Under the pieces are notes generated by a model. The model ran no database searches, had not been told where the DNA came from, and saw nothing but the letters and a program-made list of their open reading frames with translations. Positions 16,948 through 26,166 of a stretch of DNA of 54,674 nucleotides are shown piece by piece. Position numbers and translations under genes: made by a program. Source of the stretch: Bacteroidales bacterium UBA1173 (lineage in GTDB: Bacteria > Bacteroidota > Bacteroidia > Bacteroidales > F082); NCBI GenBank assembly GCA_002311655.1, contig DBYZ01000018.1, forward strand, positions 14,638-69,311. Direction: 5' to 3'. Each line of letters begins with the position of its first letter. Within the stretch, counting starts at the first letter, position 1.

Positions 16948-18759
16948 ATGCTGGAATTGATTTTGAAACAACTTTTTGTCGACGCTTTTAAGAAACTCTA
17001 TGGTCAGGAACCTCCTGCGCAGAATGTGAGCTTCCAGAAAACGCGTCCTGAATTTGAAGGCGATTTTACCATTGTGGTGTTCCCGTTTGTGAAAATGGCA
17101 GGAAAAGCGCCCGAAGCTCTAGCTAATGAACTCGGAACAGAGATGATGCAGGAAAGCTCGTTTATCGCAAAATACAACGTGGTGAAAGGCTTCTTGAACC
17201 TCCTCATTTCCGACAGCTATTGGATTGACTTCATGCAGAAAAATCATCTCAATGAACAGTTCGGACGAAAAGAGGTTTCGGGCAAACCTGTAGTAGTGGA
17301 GTATTCCTCACCGAATACCAACAAACCGTTGCACCTCGGACATATCCGCAACAACTTGCTGGGCTGGAGCGTCAGTGAGATACTGAAAGCTAACGGCGAA
17401 AATGTTGTGAGAGTCAACCTCGTGAACGACCGTGGCATCCATATCTGCAAGAGCATGATAGCCTGGCAGAAATGGGGCAACGGATGCACTCCACAGTCGA
17501 CGGGCAAGAAGGGCGACCATCTCATTGGCGACTTCTACGTGATGTTCGACAAGCATTTCAAGGAGGAAGTGAAGAGCCTGCTGCCGGCAAACTACGATGA
17601 ATTAACCGACGAAGAGAAAGAAAAGGCGAAAGCAGAGGCTGAAAACGCTTCTCCGTTGATGCAGGAAACACGCGAAATGCTTCGTAAGTGGGAGGCTGGC
17701 GACAAAGAAGTGCGTGAACTATGGGAGATGATGAACAACTGGGTTTACGAAGGCTTTGATGTGACGTACAAACGTCTCGGAGTGTCATTCGACAAGATTT
17801 ATTACGAGTCGCAGACTTATCTTTTGGGTAAGAGCACTGTGATGGATGGCTTGAAGAATGGCGTTTTGTATCAAAGAGACGACAACTCGGTGTGGTGCGA
17901 CCTTCGTGATGAGGGATTGGACGAGAAACTGTTGCTGCGTCGCGACGGAACTTCCGTTTATATGACTCAAGACCTTGGAACCGCTCAATTGCGTTATGAC
18001 GAGTTCCATCCGAAGAAACTGATTTACGTGGTTGGTAATGAACAGAATTACCACTTCGACGTGCTGAAACGTGTTTTGGTGAGATTGGGCTTCGAATGGG
18101 GTAACGACATTGAGCATCTTTCCTACGGTATGGTTGAGCTTCCAAGCGGTAAGATGAAATCGCGTGAGGGTACTGTTGTCGATGCCGATGACCTTATGGA
18201 CGAGATGGTGGCAACGGCGAAGAACGTGTCGGAAGAACTGGGTAAAGCTCACGGATTGAGTGATGAAGAGGCCAACAAACTCTATCATGTGATAGGATTG
18301 GGCGCTCTCAAGTATTTCATCCTTAAAGTAGATCCGAAGAAGACGATGCTGTTCGACCCGAAAGAATCAATAGATTTCAATGGCAATACTGGTTCATTCA
18401 TCCAGTATACACACGCCCGTATCTGCTCGGTGTTGCGTAAAGCCGCTGAAGCTGGCGTTGCTGTTTGTGACGATGTTGTGATAGATAGCATCCAACCAGG
18501 TGAAAAGGCTCTTATCACCAATATTCACGCTTGGCCAGGAGTGCTTGAACAGGCAGCAATAAACCGCAGCCCCGCTATGATTGCCAACTATATCTACGAC
18601 CTCTGCAAGGGATTTAACCAGTTCTATCAGGAATGCAGTATCTTGAAGGAACAGGACGAGCGCCGCAGAGCATTCCGTCTGCAGTTGGCTGCAATGACAG
18701 CGCGTTTGCTTCGTAACGCTGGCGAACTGCTGGGTATGCAGATGCCAGAGAGAATGTAA
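16948..18759 (+). CDS. argS: arginyl-tRNA synthetase
   Basis: Class I aminoacyl-tRNA synthetase that charges tRNA-Arg. The protein has 603 residues. The HIGH-type motif is PLHLGHIRNN near residue 130, after the conserved SPNTNKP. The KMSKS equivalent is KMKSREG near residue 405. The C-terminal helical anticodon-binding (DALR) domain ends LRNAGELLGMQMPERM. An upstream in-frame start (16900) is rejected because the -7 promoter box sits at 16912-16919. It leads a run of housekeeping genes with rsmE 12 bases downstream. Confidence 0.97.
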   Translation: MLELILKQLFVDAFKKLYGQEPPAQNVSFQKTRPEFEGDFTIVVFPFVKMAGKAPEALANELGTEMMQESSFIAKYNVVKGFLNLLISDSYWIDFMQKNHLNEQFGRKEVSGKPVVVEYSSPNTNKPLHLGHIRNNLLGWSVSEILKANGENVVRVNLVNDRGIHICKSMIAWQKWGNGCTPQSTGKKGDHLIGDFYVMFDKHFKEEVKSLLPANYDELTDEEKEKAKAEAENASPLMQETREMLRKWEAGDKEVRELWEMMNNWVYEGFDVTYKRLGVSFDKIYYESQTYLLGKSTVMDGLKNGVLYQRDDNSVWCDLRDEGLDEKLLLRRDGTSVYMTQDLGTAQLRYDEFHPKKLIYVVGNEQNYHFDVLKRVLVRLGFEWGNDIEHLSYGMVELPSGKMKSREGTVVDADDLMDEMVATAKNVSEELGKAHGLSDEEANKLYHVIGLGALKYFILKVDPKKTMLFDPKESIDFNGNTGSFIQYTHARICSVLRKAAEAGVAVCDDVVIDSIQPGEKALITNIHAWPGVLEQAAINRSPAMIANYIYDLCKGFNQFYQECSILKEQDERRRAFRLQLAAMTARLLRNAGELLGMQMPERM

Positions 18760-18771
18760 AGAATAGTAAAG

Positions 18772-19482
18772 ATGAACGTTTTTTATTTACCGGACGCTAC
18801 AGAAGGAATGGTCTCCTTCCCTGAGGAGGAATCAAAACACTGTGTCAAGGTTTTGAGGATGCAGGCAGGAGACCGTTTCTGCGTCACCGACGGCAAAGGC
18901 TCGCTGTATGACGGCGAACTGGTGGAAGCGCACCCTAAACGTGCCACCGTATGCCTGACAAACAAACGTCCGGGTTACGATAACAAGACGTTCAAACTAG
19001 AAATAGCCATTGCGCCTACAAAACTCAACGAGCGCACGGAATGGTTCCTTGAAAAAGCTACCGAGATAGGCATCGACAAGGTGCAGCTGTTCGCATCGTA
19101 TCACTCGGAACGCCGCGTGGCGAACGTGGAGCGTTTTCGTAAGGTGATGATAGCCGCAATGAAACAGTCTATAAAATCTAAACTGCCTGAGATTCAGGAT
19201 GTTGTCGATTTTAACAAACTCGTGAAACAGCCTTTCGACGGACAGAAATTCATCGCATGGATCGACGACGACGTGACGGAATTGTTGTGCAACAAATACG
19301 AAAAAGGCAGCAACGTCATGGTGCTTATCGGTCCTGAAGGCGACTTCAGTCCGGAAGAGGTGCAGCTGGCAAAAGACAACGGATTCATCCCGGTGAGCCT
19401 CGGCGACGCGCGCTTGCGCACGGAGACGGCGGCAGTGGTGGCTTGCCATACAGTGAATCTTATAAACCAAATGTCAAAATGA
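18772..19482 (+). CDS. rsmE: 16S rRNA (uracil-1498-N3)-methyltransferase
   Basis: SPOUT-family enzyme methylating U1498 of 16S rRNA with S-adenosylmethionine. The 236 residues match the usual length. Diagnostic motifs are the AIAPTKLNERTEWFLEKATEIG segment near residue 80, the cofactor-binding LIGPEGDFSPEEV near 185, and LRTETAAVVA near 215 in the knotted C-terminal domain. Its stop overlaps the start of the following gene as ATGA, so the two are translationally coupled. Confidence 0.95.
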   Translation: MNVFYLPDATEGMVSFPEEESKHCVKVLRMQAGDRFCVTDGKGSLYDGELVEAHPKRATVCLTNKRPGYDNKTFKLEIAIAPTKLNERTEWFLEKATEIGIDKVQLFASYHSERRVANVERFRKVMIAAMKQSIKSKLPEIQDVVDFNKLVKQPFDGQKFIAWIDDDVTELLCNKYEKGSNVMVLIGPEGDFSPEEVQLAKDNGFIPVSLGDARLRTETAAVVACHTVNLINQMSK

Positions 19483-20126
19483 AACGATTCTTGACGGTGG
19501 TATTTTTGCTGCTCGCGTTGGGACTTTCAGCCCAGCAGACGCAGATAGCGCTTCTGAAATACAGAGGCGGCGGAGACTGGTATGCCAACCCTACATCGCT
19601 GCCTAATCTGGTGAAGTTCTGTAACCAGGAACTGCACACTGACATCAATCCCGACATAGCTACAGTGGAGGTTGGAAGCCCTGATATCTTTAACTATCCG
19701 TTTGTGCACATGACAGGTCACGGAAACGTGAGTTTCGACAAGGCGGAGTGCGAAAACCTGCGCAACTACCTGCTCGGTGGAGGATTCCTTCACATCGACG
19801 ACAACTACGGACTAAAGGATTTCATCATGCCGCAGATGCAGAAGGTGTTTCCTGAGCTGGAATGGGTCGAGCTGCCGTACTCGCATCAGATTTTTAAAGA
19901 ACCATACGAGTTTCCTAACGGACTGCCCAAAATTCATGAACATGACCTCAAGACTCCTCAGGCGTTCGGCATGTTTTACGACGGCAGGCTGGTGTGCCTC
20001 TTTACCTACGAATGCGACCTCGGCGATGGCTGGGAAGACCAACGTGTGCATAAGGATTCCGACGAAGTCAGACTGAAGGCACTGAAGATGGGAGCTAACA
20101 TCATTCAATACGTCTTCACCAGATGA
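19479..20126 (+). CDS. DUF4159 domain exported protein
   Basis: A 215-residue protein with an N-terminal signal peptide (MKRFLTVVFLLLALGLSAQ). The body matches DUF4159: LLKYRGGGDWYANPTSLPNLVKF, then VHMTGHGNVSFDK, LLGGGFLHIDDNYG, and a C-terminal DLGDGWEDQRVHKDSDEVR. The family is predicted to have a glutamine-amidotransferase-like fold but no activity is established. I chose the ATG at 19479, which overlaps the rsmE stop as ATGA, over the upstream frame start at 19443, because only the former begins with a signal peptide. Its own stop overlaps the next gene, again ATGA. Confidence 0.88.
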   Translation: MKRFLTVVFLLLALGLSAQQTQIALLKYRGGGDWYANPTSLPNLVKFCNQELHTDINPDIATVEVGSPDIFNYPFVHMTGHGNVSFDKAECENLRNYLLGGGFLHIDDNYGLKDFIMPQMQKVFPELEWVELPYSHQIFKEPYEFPNGLPKIHEHDLKTPQAFGMFYDGRLVCLFTYECDLGDGWEDQRVHKDSDEVRLKALKMGANIIQYVFTR

Positions 20127-20488
20127 AATGTCCCTACTGCAACAGAGAGGTCTCGGGCAGAACCGACAAGGTTTTTTGCGACGACAAATGTCGTAATAAC
20201 TACTATTACAAGATCAATGGCGAGCGGAGTACATATATCCGCAACATCAATAAAAAACTGTTGAGAAACCGTGGCATCCTGAAGACTTTGAATCCTGCCG
20301 GAAAGAAATATGTGGTCAAAAAGACACTTGATGACCTGGGCTTTGATTTCACTTGTTTTACAGGGGTTTACAAAACAAAGAAAGGGAAGGAGTATCGCCT
20401 CGTTTACGACCAGGCGTTCTGCCTTGAAGACGATAATAGGGTGTGCTTACTTGTTTTTTATCGTGATGCTGAGTCCGTCATAAGCTAA
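20123..20488 (+). CDS. small zinc-ribbon protein
   Basis: A 121-residue protein with an N-terminal zinc ribbon: CPYC at residues 3-6 and CDDKC near 19-23. A basic middle (NINKKLLRNRGILKTL) is followed by a compact beta-rich C-terminus (GVYKTKKGKEYRLVYDQAFCLEDDNRVCLLVFY). Homologues are conserved hypothetical proteins in Bacteroidota, and a nucleic-acid role is plausible from the ribbon and basic stretch but unproven. It starts within the ATGA overlap of the DUF4159 gene, and its last 42 bases overlap the convergent hydrolase gene tail-to-tail. Confidence 0.75.
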   Translation: MKCPYCNREVSGRTDKVFCDDKCRNNYYYKINGERSTYIRNINKKLLRNRGILKTLNPAGKKYVVKKTLDDLGFDFTCFTGVYKTKKGKEYRLVYDQAFCLEDDNRVCLLVFYRDAESVIS

Positions 20489-21229
20489 CATCATGTTCGA
20501 CGGCAAGGTCTTGTTGACATCCTCGGCTTTTCCCATCGAATGGCTCACATGTGTGAACCACGCTTTCTTGACGTTAAGCTTCTGCGCAATCTCAATGGCT
20601 TCGGGCAAACTGATGTGTGAGTAATGTTTCTCCTTGCGCAATGCCTCGATGATTAGATATTCAACGCCTTCAAGCTTTTTCATGCTTTCCTCAGAGATGT
20701 AGTTGAAGTCGGTGACATAGGCGAAGTTGCCGATGCGGAAGGCATAGCACAGCATGTGAAGATGCGTCAATGGAATAGGCTCAATGGTTAACTCGTTGAT
20801 AACGATAGGCTTATTGTCTTTGATATCGATGAGATTATAAGTCGGAGCGCCGGGATAAAGCTCATTTTTATCAACGAAAGCGTATGAATACTCGCGCTTT
20901 ATCTCCTCTTGTGCTACCGGCGACGCGTAAATCGGCATCGAGATGTTTTGCAGGAAATTGAACGAACGGACGTCGTCCAAACCTCCGATGTGATCCTTAT
21001 GATGATGGGTGATGAGGATGGCGTCGAGGTGCTTCACGTTCTCGCGCAACATCTGCTGGCGGAAATCAGGACCTGCATCCACACAAATCGTGGTCTGCTC
21101 AGTCTGAATCAAAACAGAAGTGCGCAAACGCTTGTCGCGAGGGTCGGTCGACATGCAAACCTCACAGTCACAACCGATTACAGGAACGCCTTGCGATGTG
21201 CCGCAGCCTAAAATGGTAACCTTCATCAT
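20447..21229 (-). CDS. metallo-beta-lactamase-fold hydrolase (PhnP-like)
   Basis: MBL-fold metal-dependent hydrolase of 260 residues. Signatures are GCGTSQGVPVIGC at the N-terminus and the metal site LITHHHKDHIGGLDD, with further metal-ligand candidates (ITHLHMLCY-like HLH near residue 165, YVTDFNYI near 180, THVSHSMG near 240). It resembles PhnP-type cyclic phosphodiesterases and related proteins. The true substrate cannot be told. The start is set at 21229 (MMKVTILG) because the upstream in-frame start at 21250 overlaps the -7 promoter box. The 3' end overlaps the convergent zinc-ribbon gene by 42 bases. Confidence 0.88.
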   Translation of the reverse strand: MMKVTILGCGTSQGVPVIGCDCEVCMSTDPRDKRLRTSVLIQTEQTTICVDAGPDFRQQMLRENVKHLDAILITHHHKDHIGGLDDVRSFNFLQNISMPIYASPVAQEEIKREYSYAFVDKNELYPGAPTYNLIDIKDNKPIVINELTIEPIPLTHLHMLCYAFRIGNFAYVTDFNYISEESMKKLEGVEYLIIEALRKEKHYSHISLPEAIEIAQKLNVKKAWFTHVSHSMGKAEDVNKTLPSNMMLAYDGLSITIKNK

Positions 21230-21247
21230 AGTATTTAAAAATCGGTG

Positions 21248-21255
21248 CAAAGATA
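21248..21255 (-). promoter_or_regulatory. promoter -7 box of the MBL-fold hydrolase
   Basis: The complement reads TATCTTTG, giving transcription toward the MBL gene with a leader of about a dozen bases. It is one half of a divergent promoter pair with 21288-21295. Confidence 0.7.
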
Positions 21256-21287
21256 ATATTTTTTTACGTTATTAATTGAAAAATTCG

Positions 21288-21295
21288 TATTTTTG
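21288..21295 (+). promoter_or_regulatory. promoter -7 box of the DUF6913-like gene and dapA
   Basis: TATTTTTG, 28 bases before the ATG at 21324. It argues against the alternative in-frame start at 21276, which lies upstream of the box. Confidence 0.7.
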
Positions 21296-21323
21296 CAAGT
21301 TTGTTGAGTATATCATCAGAACG

Positions 21324-21857
21324 ATGGAAGCTATTGTCAAATTATTTAGGCGTCGCGCTATAAACGCGTTCCTGAAACACAGGAAAAGCTGCATACTTCC
21401 GGATATTGGCAAGTATCCGTCCATTGCGGTTTTGCTTGATCAGGATCAGTTTAAACGCTACAAGGAAATCGAGATGACTTTGACAAAGTTTTTCGTCATG
21501 AAAAGATATACCTTCATCGTCATCGTCGACACTCTCCCGAAAGACGTGATGCAAACCGACCGTTATTTTTTCATCAAAAAAGAGGATTTCAACTTCTGGG
21601 GACTGATGAAACTCGAGAAAAAGGAGTCGTTGATAAGCATGTCGTTCGATATGGTGATCGATTTTTCGAAATCGTCGGATGTGATTTATACCCACAGCTA
21701 TATTATGACGTTGATTAACAACACGTTCAGAGTGACTTTCGGAAGTACATGCCCAACACTTTACGACATGGTTATCGATTCGAAAAAAGACGATGACATC
21801 TTGAACAGAATAGAGATTTTGAGGAATTATTTGTCAATGTTATTGGGAAGAAGATGA
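21324..21857 (+). CDS. DUF6913-like conserved protein upstream of dapA
   Basis: A 177-residue soluble protein. A basic N-terminal helix (KLFRRRAINAFLKHRKS) leads to SIAVLLDQDQFKRYKEIEMTL, a YTFIVIVDTLP strand, YFFIKKEDFNFWGLMK, and a conserved DMVIDFSKSSDVIYTHSYIMTLI block. The layout matches a Bacteroidota-specific family (DUF6913 by memory) often found next to dapA. Its activity is unknown. The start is chosen downstream of the -7 box. Its TGA overlaps the dapA start as ATGA, so coupling with lysine/diaminopimelate synthesis is likely at least in expression. Confidence 0.7.
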   Translation: MEAIVKLFRRRAINAFLKHRKSCILPDIGKYPSIAVLLDQDQFKRYKEIEMTLTKFFVMKRYTFIVIVDTLPKDVMQTDRYFFIKKEDFNFWGLMKLEKKESLISMSFDMVIDFSKSSDVIYTHSYIMTLINNTFRVTFGSTCPTLYDMVIDSKKDDDILNRIEILRNYLSMLLGRR

Positions 21858-22738
21858 AAATGAACCCGTTTATAGGTACTGGAGTTGCTTTGATAACTCC
21901 TTTTAACGATGATTTTTCCGTTGATTATCAATCGTTAAGAAACATCGTCGACTACACCTTGCAGAATGGTGCCGACTTCCTCGTGGCTCTCGGGACAACT
22001 TCTGAAGCTCCGACAATGAACGCCGAAGAGAAGGCAAAAGTGGTGAAGACCATCATCGAGACTGCCAACGGCCGTTGCCCGATTCTTTTGGGAATGGGTG
22101 GAAACAATACCGCTGCTATGGTGGAAAACATTAAAAATCAAGACTTTACGAAGATTGACGGCATCTTGAGTGTCGTCCCTTATTACAATAAACCTAACCA
22201 GCGTGGCATGAAGGCGCATTTTACAGCTGTCGCCGACGCATCGCCAGTGCCGGTGATATTGTACAACGTGCCGGGTAGAGTGGGAGTGAACCTTCAGGCT
22301 GCAACGACAGTGGAACTTGCTGCGCATCCAAACATCATAGCAGTGAAGGAAGCATCGGGCAACCTTCAGCAGATAATGGAGATCTTGCGTGACAAACCTG
22401 AGGATTTCAGAGTGCTCTCCGGTGACGACGGAATCACCCAGCCGATGATGGCTCTCGGTGCTGAAGGCGTGATTTCAGTGGCTGCCAACGGCTACCCGAA
22501 ACAGTTCTGCGAGATGGTACATCTGATGCTCGAAGGTAAAAACGAAAAAGCGCTTCCACTGCATTATCAGATGCTCAGAATGAACGGACTTATCTTCGCC
22601 GACGGGAATCCTGCAGGAATAAAGGCACTCATGGCTCACGCGGGATTGTGCAAGAATGTGCTGCGTCTGCCACTGGTGCCAGTGAGCGATAACGTCCGTC
22701 AAGAGATTGAAAATGAATATGATAACAATTTGAAATAA
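21854..22738 (+). CDS. dapA: 4-hydroxy-tetrahydrodipicolinate synthase
   Basis: Condenses pyruvate with aspartate semialdehyde, the first committed step to diaminopimelate and lysine. At 294 residues it is the normal length. The pyruvate-binding LGTTSEAPTMN loop is near residue 46, the catalytic tyrosine lies in VILYNVPGR near 135, and the Schiff-base lysine in IIAVKEASGN near 163. The start may be 21854 or the second ATG at 21860. The first overlaps the upstream stop and is kept. Confidence 0.96.
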   Translation: MKMNPFIGTGVALITPFNDDFSVDYQSLRNIVDYTLQNGADFLVALGTTSEAPTMNAEEKAKVVKTIIETANGRCPILLGMGGNNTAAMVENIKNQDFTKIDGILSVVPYYNKPNQRGMKAHFTAVADASPVPVILYNVPGRVGVNLQAATTVELAAHPNIIAVKEASGNLQQIMEILRDKPEDFRVLSGDDGITQPMMALGAEGVISVAANGYPKQFCEMVHLMLEGKNEKALPLHYQMLRMNGLIFADGNPAGIKALMAHAGLCKNVLRLPLVPVSDNVRQEIENEYDNNLK

Positions 22739-22758
22739 AAGTTAAAATTTAATACACA

Positions 22759-25290
22759 ATGAAAACAAAACTTTTTTTAATCCTCTTCTTGTTTGTTTCT
22801 TTGGGAATGACAGCACAAGAAACAAATCTCAACAAGCTCATGCAAAACCGCAATGAGTATTATTTCACTTTTGAACTTAACGGAAACGACAATCTTCAGC
22901 AAATCGCCAAGACCATTTCTGTTGACAAAGTCGATGGAAATGTTGTGACAGCTTATGCTAACAACAAGGAATTCAGCGAGTTCCAGAAGATGGGTTATGA
23001 AATCACACTGCAGACACCTCCTTCAATGATGTTTGAAGCCGAGATGTGGGACGGCAACAACCGCGCGGAATATGATTGGGATCAGTATCCTACATATTCA
23101 GCTTATGAGGCTATGATGTTCCAGTTTGCAACCGACCATCCTGACATGTGCGAAATCATCGACCTCGGCACTCTTCCGAGCAACCGCAAGATTTTGATTG
23201 CACATATCAACAATGGCAATGGCGCCGGCAAACCGAAGTTCTTGTACACCTCAACAATCCACGGTGACGAGACAACAGGTTGGATGCTGATGCTCCGTTT
23301 CATCGACTATATCCTTGAAAATCCTACACTTCCTGAATGTGCAAACATCCTCAACAACGTTGATTTGTATGTTGGCCCTAACACCAACCCTGATGGCACA
23401 TATCATGGAGGAAACAACACTGTCAACGGCGCTACACGTGCCAATGCAAATGGTGTCGATATGAACCGTAACTACGCCGACCCTCATGGTGGCCCACACC
23501 CTGATGGAAATGCTTATCAGCAGGAAACTGAGTGGTTTATGCAGCTCGCAGAGGATAATAACTTTGTGATGGGTGCCAACTACCACGGTGGCGCAGAGGT
23601 TATGAACTATCCATGGGATAACACCTACACTCTTCATGCAGATGACGCTTGGTATCAGCTTATCTCACACGAATATGCCGACCTTTGTCATGTACAAAGT
23701 TCAAGCTATATGACCGATTACAACAACGGTGTCACCAATGGCGCACAGTGGTATATGATTGGCGGTGGCCGTCAGGACTACATGAACGGCTATGCCGAAT
23801 GCCGCGAGTTGACAATCGAGTGCTCAAACACAAAATGCCCAAGTGCAAGCCAGATGCCAAACTTCTGGAACATCAACAAAAACTCACTCTTTGCATTCGT
23901 CAACCAGTGCTTGAACGGTATCCATGGCACAGTGGTCGATGCAGAGTCAAAAGCTCCTATAGGTGACGCTACAATCACTATCGTTGGTCACGATGACGAG
24001 TATTCAAAAGTGTCGACACAGCTTCCTGCTGGCGATTTCCACCGTCCGATCAAAGGCGGAACTTACAATGTAAGAATCACCAAGAACGGCTATGAGGCAT
24101 ACGAGACACAAGTGACAGTGGCTGACGGTGAAGCTATTACAATCCAAGCTGAACTCGTGGCACTCGAAGGCATCGTAGCAGACTTCACAGTCGACGCAAC
24201 AGCAGTGTCAATAGGCGGAACAGTGCATTTCTACGACAACTCATGGGGCGCACAGCTCGTGAACTGGGACTGGGAGTTTGAAGGTGGCTCACCTGCAACA
24301 TCTACAACAATGAATCCTACTGTGACATATAACGAAGCAGGCACATTCGGCGTACGTCTCACAGTGACTAACGCTGACGGTGAAAGCGACACAAAATATA
24401 TGCCTAACTACATCTCGGTAGTGGAAGCTTATAACATGCAAAATGGCACAGTCAATACTTGCGACGCTATGTTCTACGATTGCGGCGGTCCGACAGCAAA
24501 CTATGGCAACAACAGAGATTTAACAATGACATTCTTGCCAGCCACAGAAGGTGGTATCATCGAGGTCGAATTCCAGTCATTTGAAACAGAAAACAACTAC
24601 GACTTCCTGTATATCTACGATGGAACTTCAACATCGGCATCACAGATTGGACAATACTGCGGCGGTAGCAATCCTGGCACTGTGACAGCTACCAACCCTG
24701 AAGGTGCTCTTACTTTCAAATTCACATCCGACAGCAGCGTTGACAGAGAAGGTTGGGCAGCTCACGTGTATTGCCTCGGTGTTTCATATCCGTTGCAGGC
24801 AGTAGCATACGCTGAACATAATTCAATGAACATTGGTGAGACAAACACTCTCCACGTTGTCGCGACAGGCGGTACTGGCGAATATTCTTATGATTGGCAG
24901 CCAGCCGACAACCTCGACGACGCAACATCTCCAAACCCTGTGTTTACAGCAACAGAGCCTGGCGAATTCACATATGTCGTGACTGTCAGCGATGGTGAGG
25001 AATCAATTGATGCATCAGTGACATTTACCGTTCTCGACAACACAGATGTTGAAGAAAACATGGGCGAAAAGGTGTCGGTTTACCCGAATCCTGCCACATC
25101 AATCGTAAACATCAACGGATTGAGCGACTTCGCAAATCTTGAGGTTCAAGTTGTCAATCTTCAAGGACAAGTTGTGATGACAGTCGTCAACTCATTGGAA
25201 ATCAACGTGAAAGATATTGAATCTGGAATCTATTTCATCAATATCGATTGCGACGGAACAAAGATTATCAAGAGAATTGTTGTGGAATAA
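22759..25290 (+). CDS. secreted M14 zinc carboxypeptidase with PKD, CUB and T9SS domains
   Basis: An 843-residue exported peptidase. Order: signal peptide (1-19), a propeptide-like part, an M14 catalytic domain (about 115-390), a carboxypeptidase-regulatory-like domain (about 395-470), a PKD domain (about 475-555), a CUB-like domain (about 560-675), a second Ig/PKD-like repeat (about 680-765), and a T9SS type A signal from about 770 (VSVYPNPATSIVNI, VVNLQGQVV, ESGIYFINI). Zinc ligands are visible as HGDE (STIHGDETTGW) and the later NYHGG histidine, with substrate-binding MNRNY. The glutamate in ECRELTIECSN is the likely catalytic base. It probably digests extracellular peptides. Confidence 0.92.
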   Translation: MKTKLFLILFLFVSLGMTAQETNLNKLMQNRNEYYFTFELNGNDNLQQIAKTISVDKVDGNVVTAYANNKEFSEFQKMGYEITLQTPPSMMFEAEMWDGNNRAEYDWDQYPTYSAYEAMMFQFATDHPDMCEIIDLGTLPSNRKILIAHINNGNGAGKPKFLYTSTIHGDETTGWMLMLRFIDYILENPTLPECANILNNVDLYVGPNTNPDGTYHGGNNTVNGATRANANGVDMNRNYADPHGGPHPDGNAYQQETEWFMQLAEDNNFVMGANYHGGAEVMNYPWDNTYTLHADDAWYQLISHEYADLCHVQSSSYMTDYNNGVTNGAQWYMIGGGRQDYMNGYAECRELTIECSNTKCPSASQMPNFWNINKNSLFAFVNQCLNGIHGTVVDAESKAPIGDATITIVGHDDEYSKVSTQLPAGDFHRPIKGGTYNVRITKNGYEAYETQVTVADGEAITIQAELVALEGIVADFTVDATAVSIGGTVHFYDNSWGAQLVNWDWEFEGGSPATSTTMNPTVTYNEAGTFGVRLTVTNADGESDTKYMPNYISVVEAYNMQNGTVNTCDAMFYDCGGPTANYGNNRDLTMTFLPATEGGIIEVEFQSFETENNYDFLYIYDGTSTSASQIGQYCGGSNPGTVTATNPEGALTFKFTSDSSVDREGWAAHVYCLGVSYPLQAVAYAEHNSMNIGETNTLHVVATGGTGEYSYDWQPADNLDDATSPNPVFTATEPGEFTYVVTVSDGEESIDASVTFTVLDNTDVEENMGEKVSVYPNPATSIVNINGLSDFANLEVQVVNLQGQVVMTVVNSLEINVKDIESGIYFINIDCDGTKIIKRIVVE

Positions 25291-25309
25291 TTTTCCACAA
25301 TAATTTTCT
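25275..25309 (+). terminator. terminator overlapping the M14 peptidase stop codon
   Basis: A 13-bp stem (25275-25287 with 25293-25305, one G-T pair) closes a 5-base loop that contains most of the TAA stop (25288-25290). A T-rich tract follows. The last codons of the peptidase gene therefore form the terminator's left arm. Confidence 0.7.
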
Positions 25310-25343
25310 TTGAAAAGACGTTAATATAAAGCTAAAAAAATCG

Positions 25344-25351
25344 TAATTTTG
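25344..25351 (+). promoter_or_regulatory. promoter -7 box of bamD
   Basis: TAATTTTG ends only four bases before the bamD ATG at 25356. With the usual spacing, transcription would begin at or within a base or two of the start codon, implying a leaderless or nearly leaderless message. Confidence 0.65.
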
Positions 25352-25355
25352 CAGC

Positions 25356-26165
25356 ATGCTTAAAAATAGGTTTTTCTTATTGGTGATAATGTGTTTACTG
25401 GGATGCGTATCTTGCAGTAAATACTCGAAATTGCTGAAGGGAACGGACAACGAGGCGAAGTATAAGGCCGCCATGGAGTATTATGAACAGGGCAATTATG
25501 ACCGTGCGTTGCAGCTTTTCGACGTGATGCAGGCGTATTACCGCACCAAACCTGAAGGTGAGACGATAGCATATCTCACCGCTGAATGCTATTACCATAA
25601 GGAAGATTATATCATTGCAAGCAGCTATTACAAACGTTTTGTCTCGAAATATCCTTTCTCGCAACATGCTGAGGAAGCCTTGTACAAGAGCGCGACATGC
25701 TATTACATCATTTCGCCTAAAATAACTCTTGACCAGTCGGATACCTACACTGCGATAAGTGAATATCAGAATTTTATCGATGTTTATCCGCAGAGTCCGA
25801 AGGTGGCTGAGGCTAACGGCCGCATCGACACCCTTCGCATGAAGCTCGAGGAAAAGGAATACGACATCTGCCGACTTTATTTCAAGATGGAGGAATATCA
25901 GGCGGCGATAACCACTTATGAGGCGTTTTTAAGAGAACATCCAACCACGGCATATCGTGAGGAGATTCTTAACAACATGGTTATCAACTACTACCGTTAC
26001 GCAGAGAACAGTGTCAAATCGAAACAACGCGAGCGTTATGAGTTGGCTTTGGAGAAATACAACACCTTGTGCTATGTGTTTCCTGAAAGCGAATATATCG
26101 CAAAACTGGAGCCGACAATAACTAAAATCAGAGAGAAATTGGAAAAATATAAATCGAATAAATAA
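25356..26165 (+). CDS. bamD: outer membrane protein assembly factor BamD
   Basis: Periplasmic lipoprotein of the beta-barrel assembly (BAM) complex, 269 residues. The signal is MLKNRFFLLVIMCLLGCVSC with a lipobox cysteine at residue 16 or 20. TPR repeats follow (YKAAMEYYEQGNYDRALQLFD, AYLTAECYYHKEDYIIASSYYKRFVSKYP, AISEYQNFIDVYPQSP, YQAAITTYEAFLREHPTT). The gene opens the conserved bamD-rpoZ-coaBC-porD-recN run of this phylum. The -7 box ends four bases before the ATG, so its mRNA may be leaderless. Confidence 0.93.
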   Translation: MLKNRFFLLVIMCLLGCVSCSKYSKLLKGTDNEAKYKAAMEYYEQGNYDRALQLFDVMQAYYRTKPEGETIAYLTAECYYHKEDYIIASSYYKRFVSKYPFSQHAEEALYKSATCYYIISPKITLDQSDTYTAISEYQNFIDVYPQSPKVAEANGRIDTLRMKLEEKEYDICRLYFKMEEYQAAITTYEAFLREHPTTAYREEILNNMVINYYRYAENSVKSKQRERYELALEKYNTLCYVFPESEYIAKLEPTITKIREKLEKYKSNK

Positions 26166-26166
26166 A

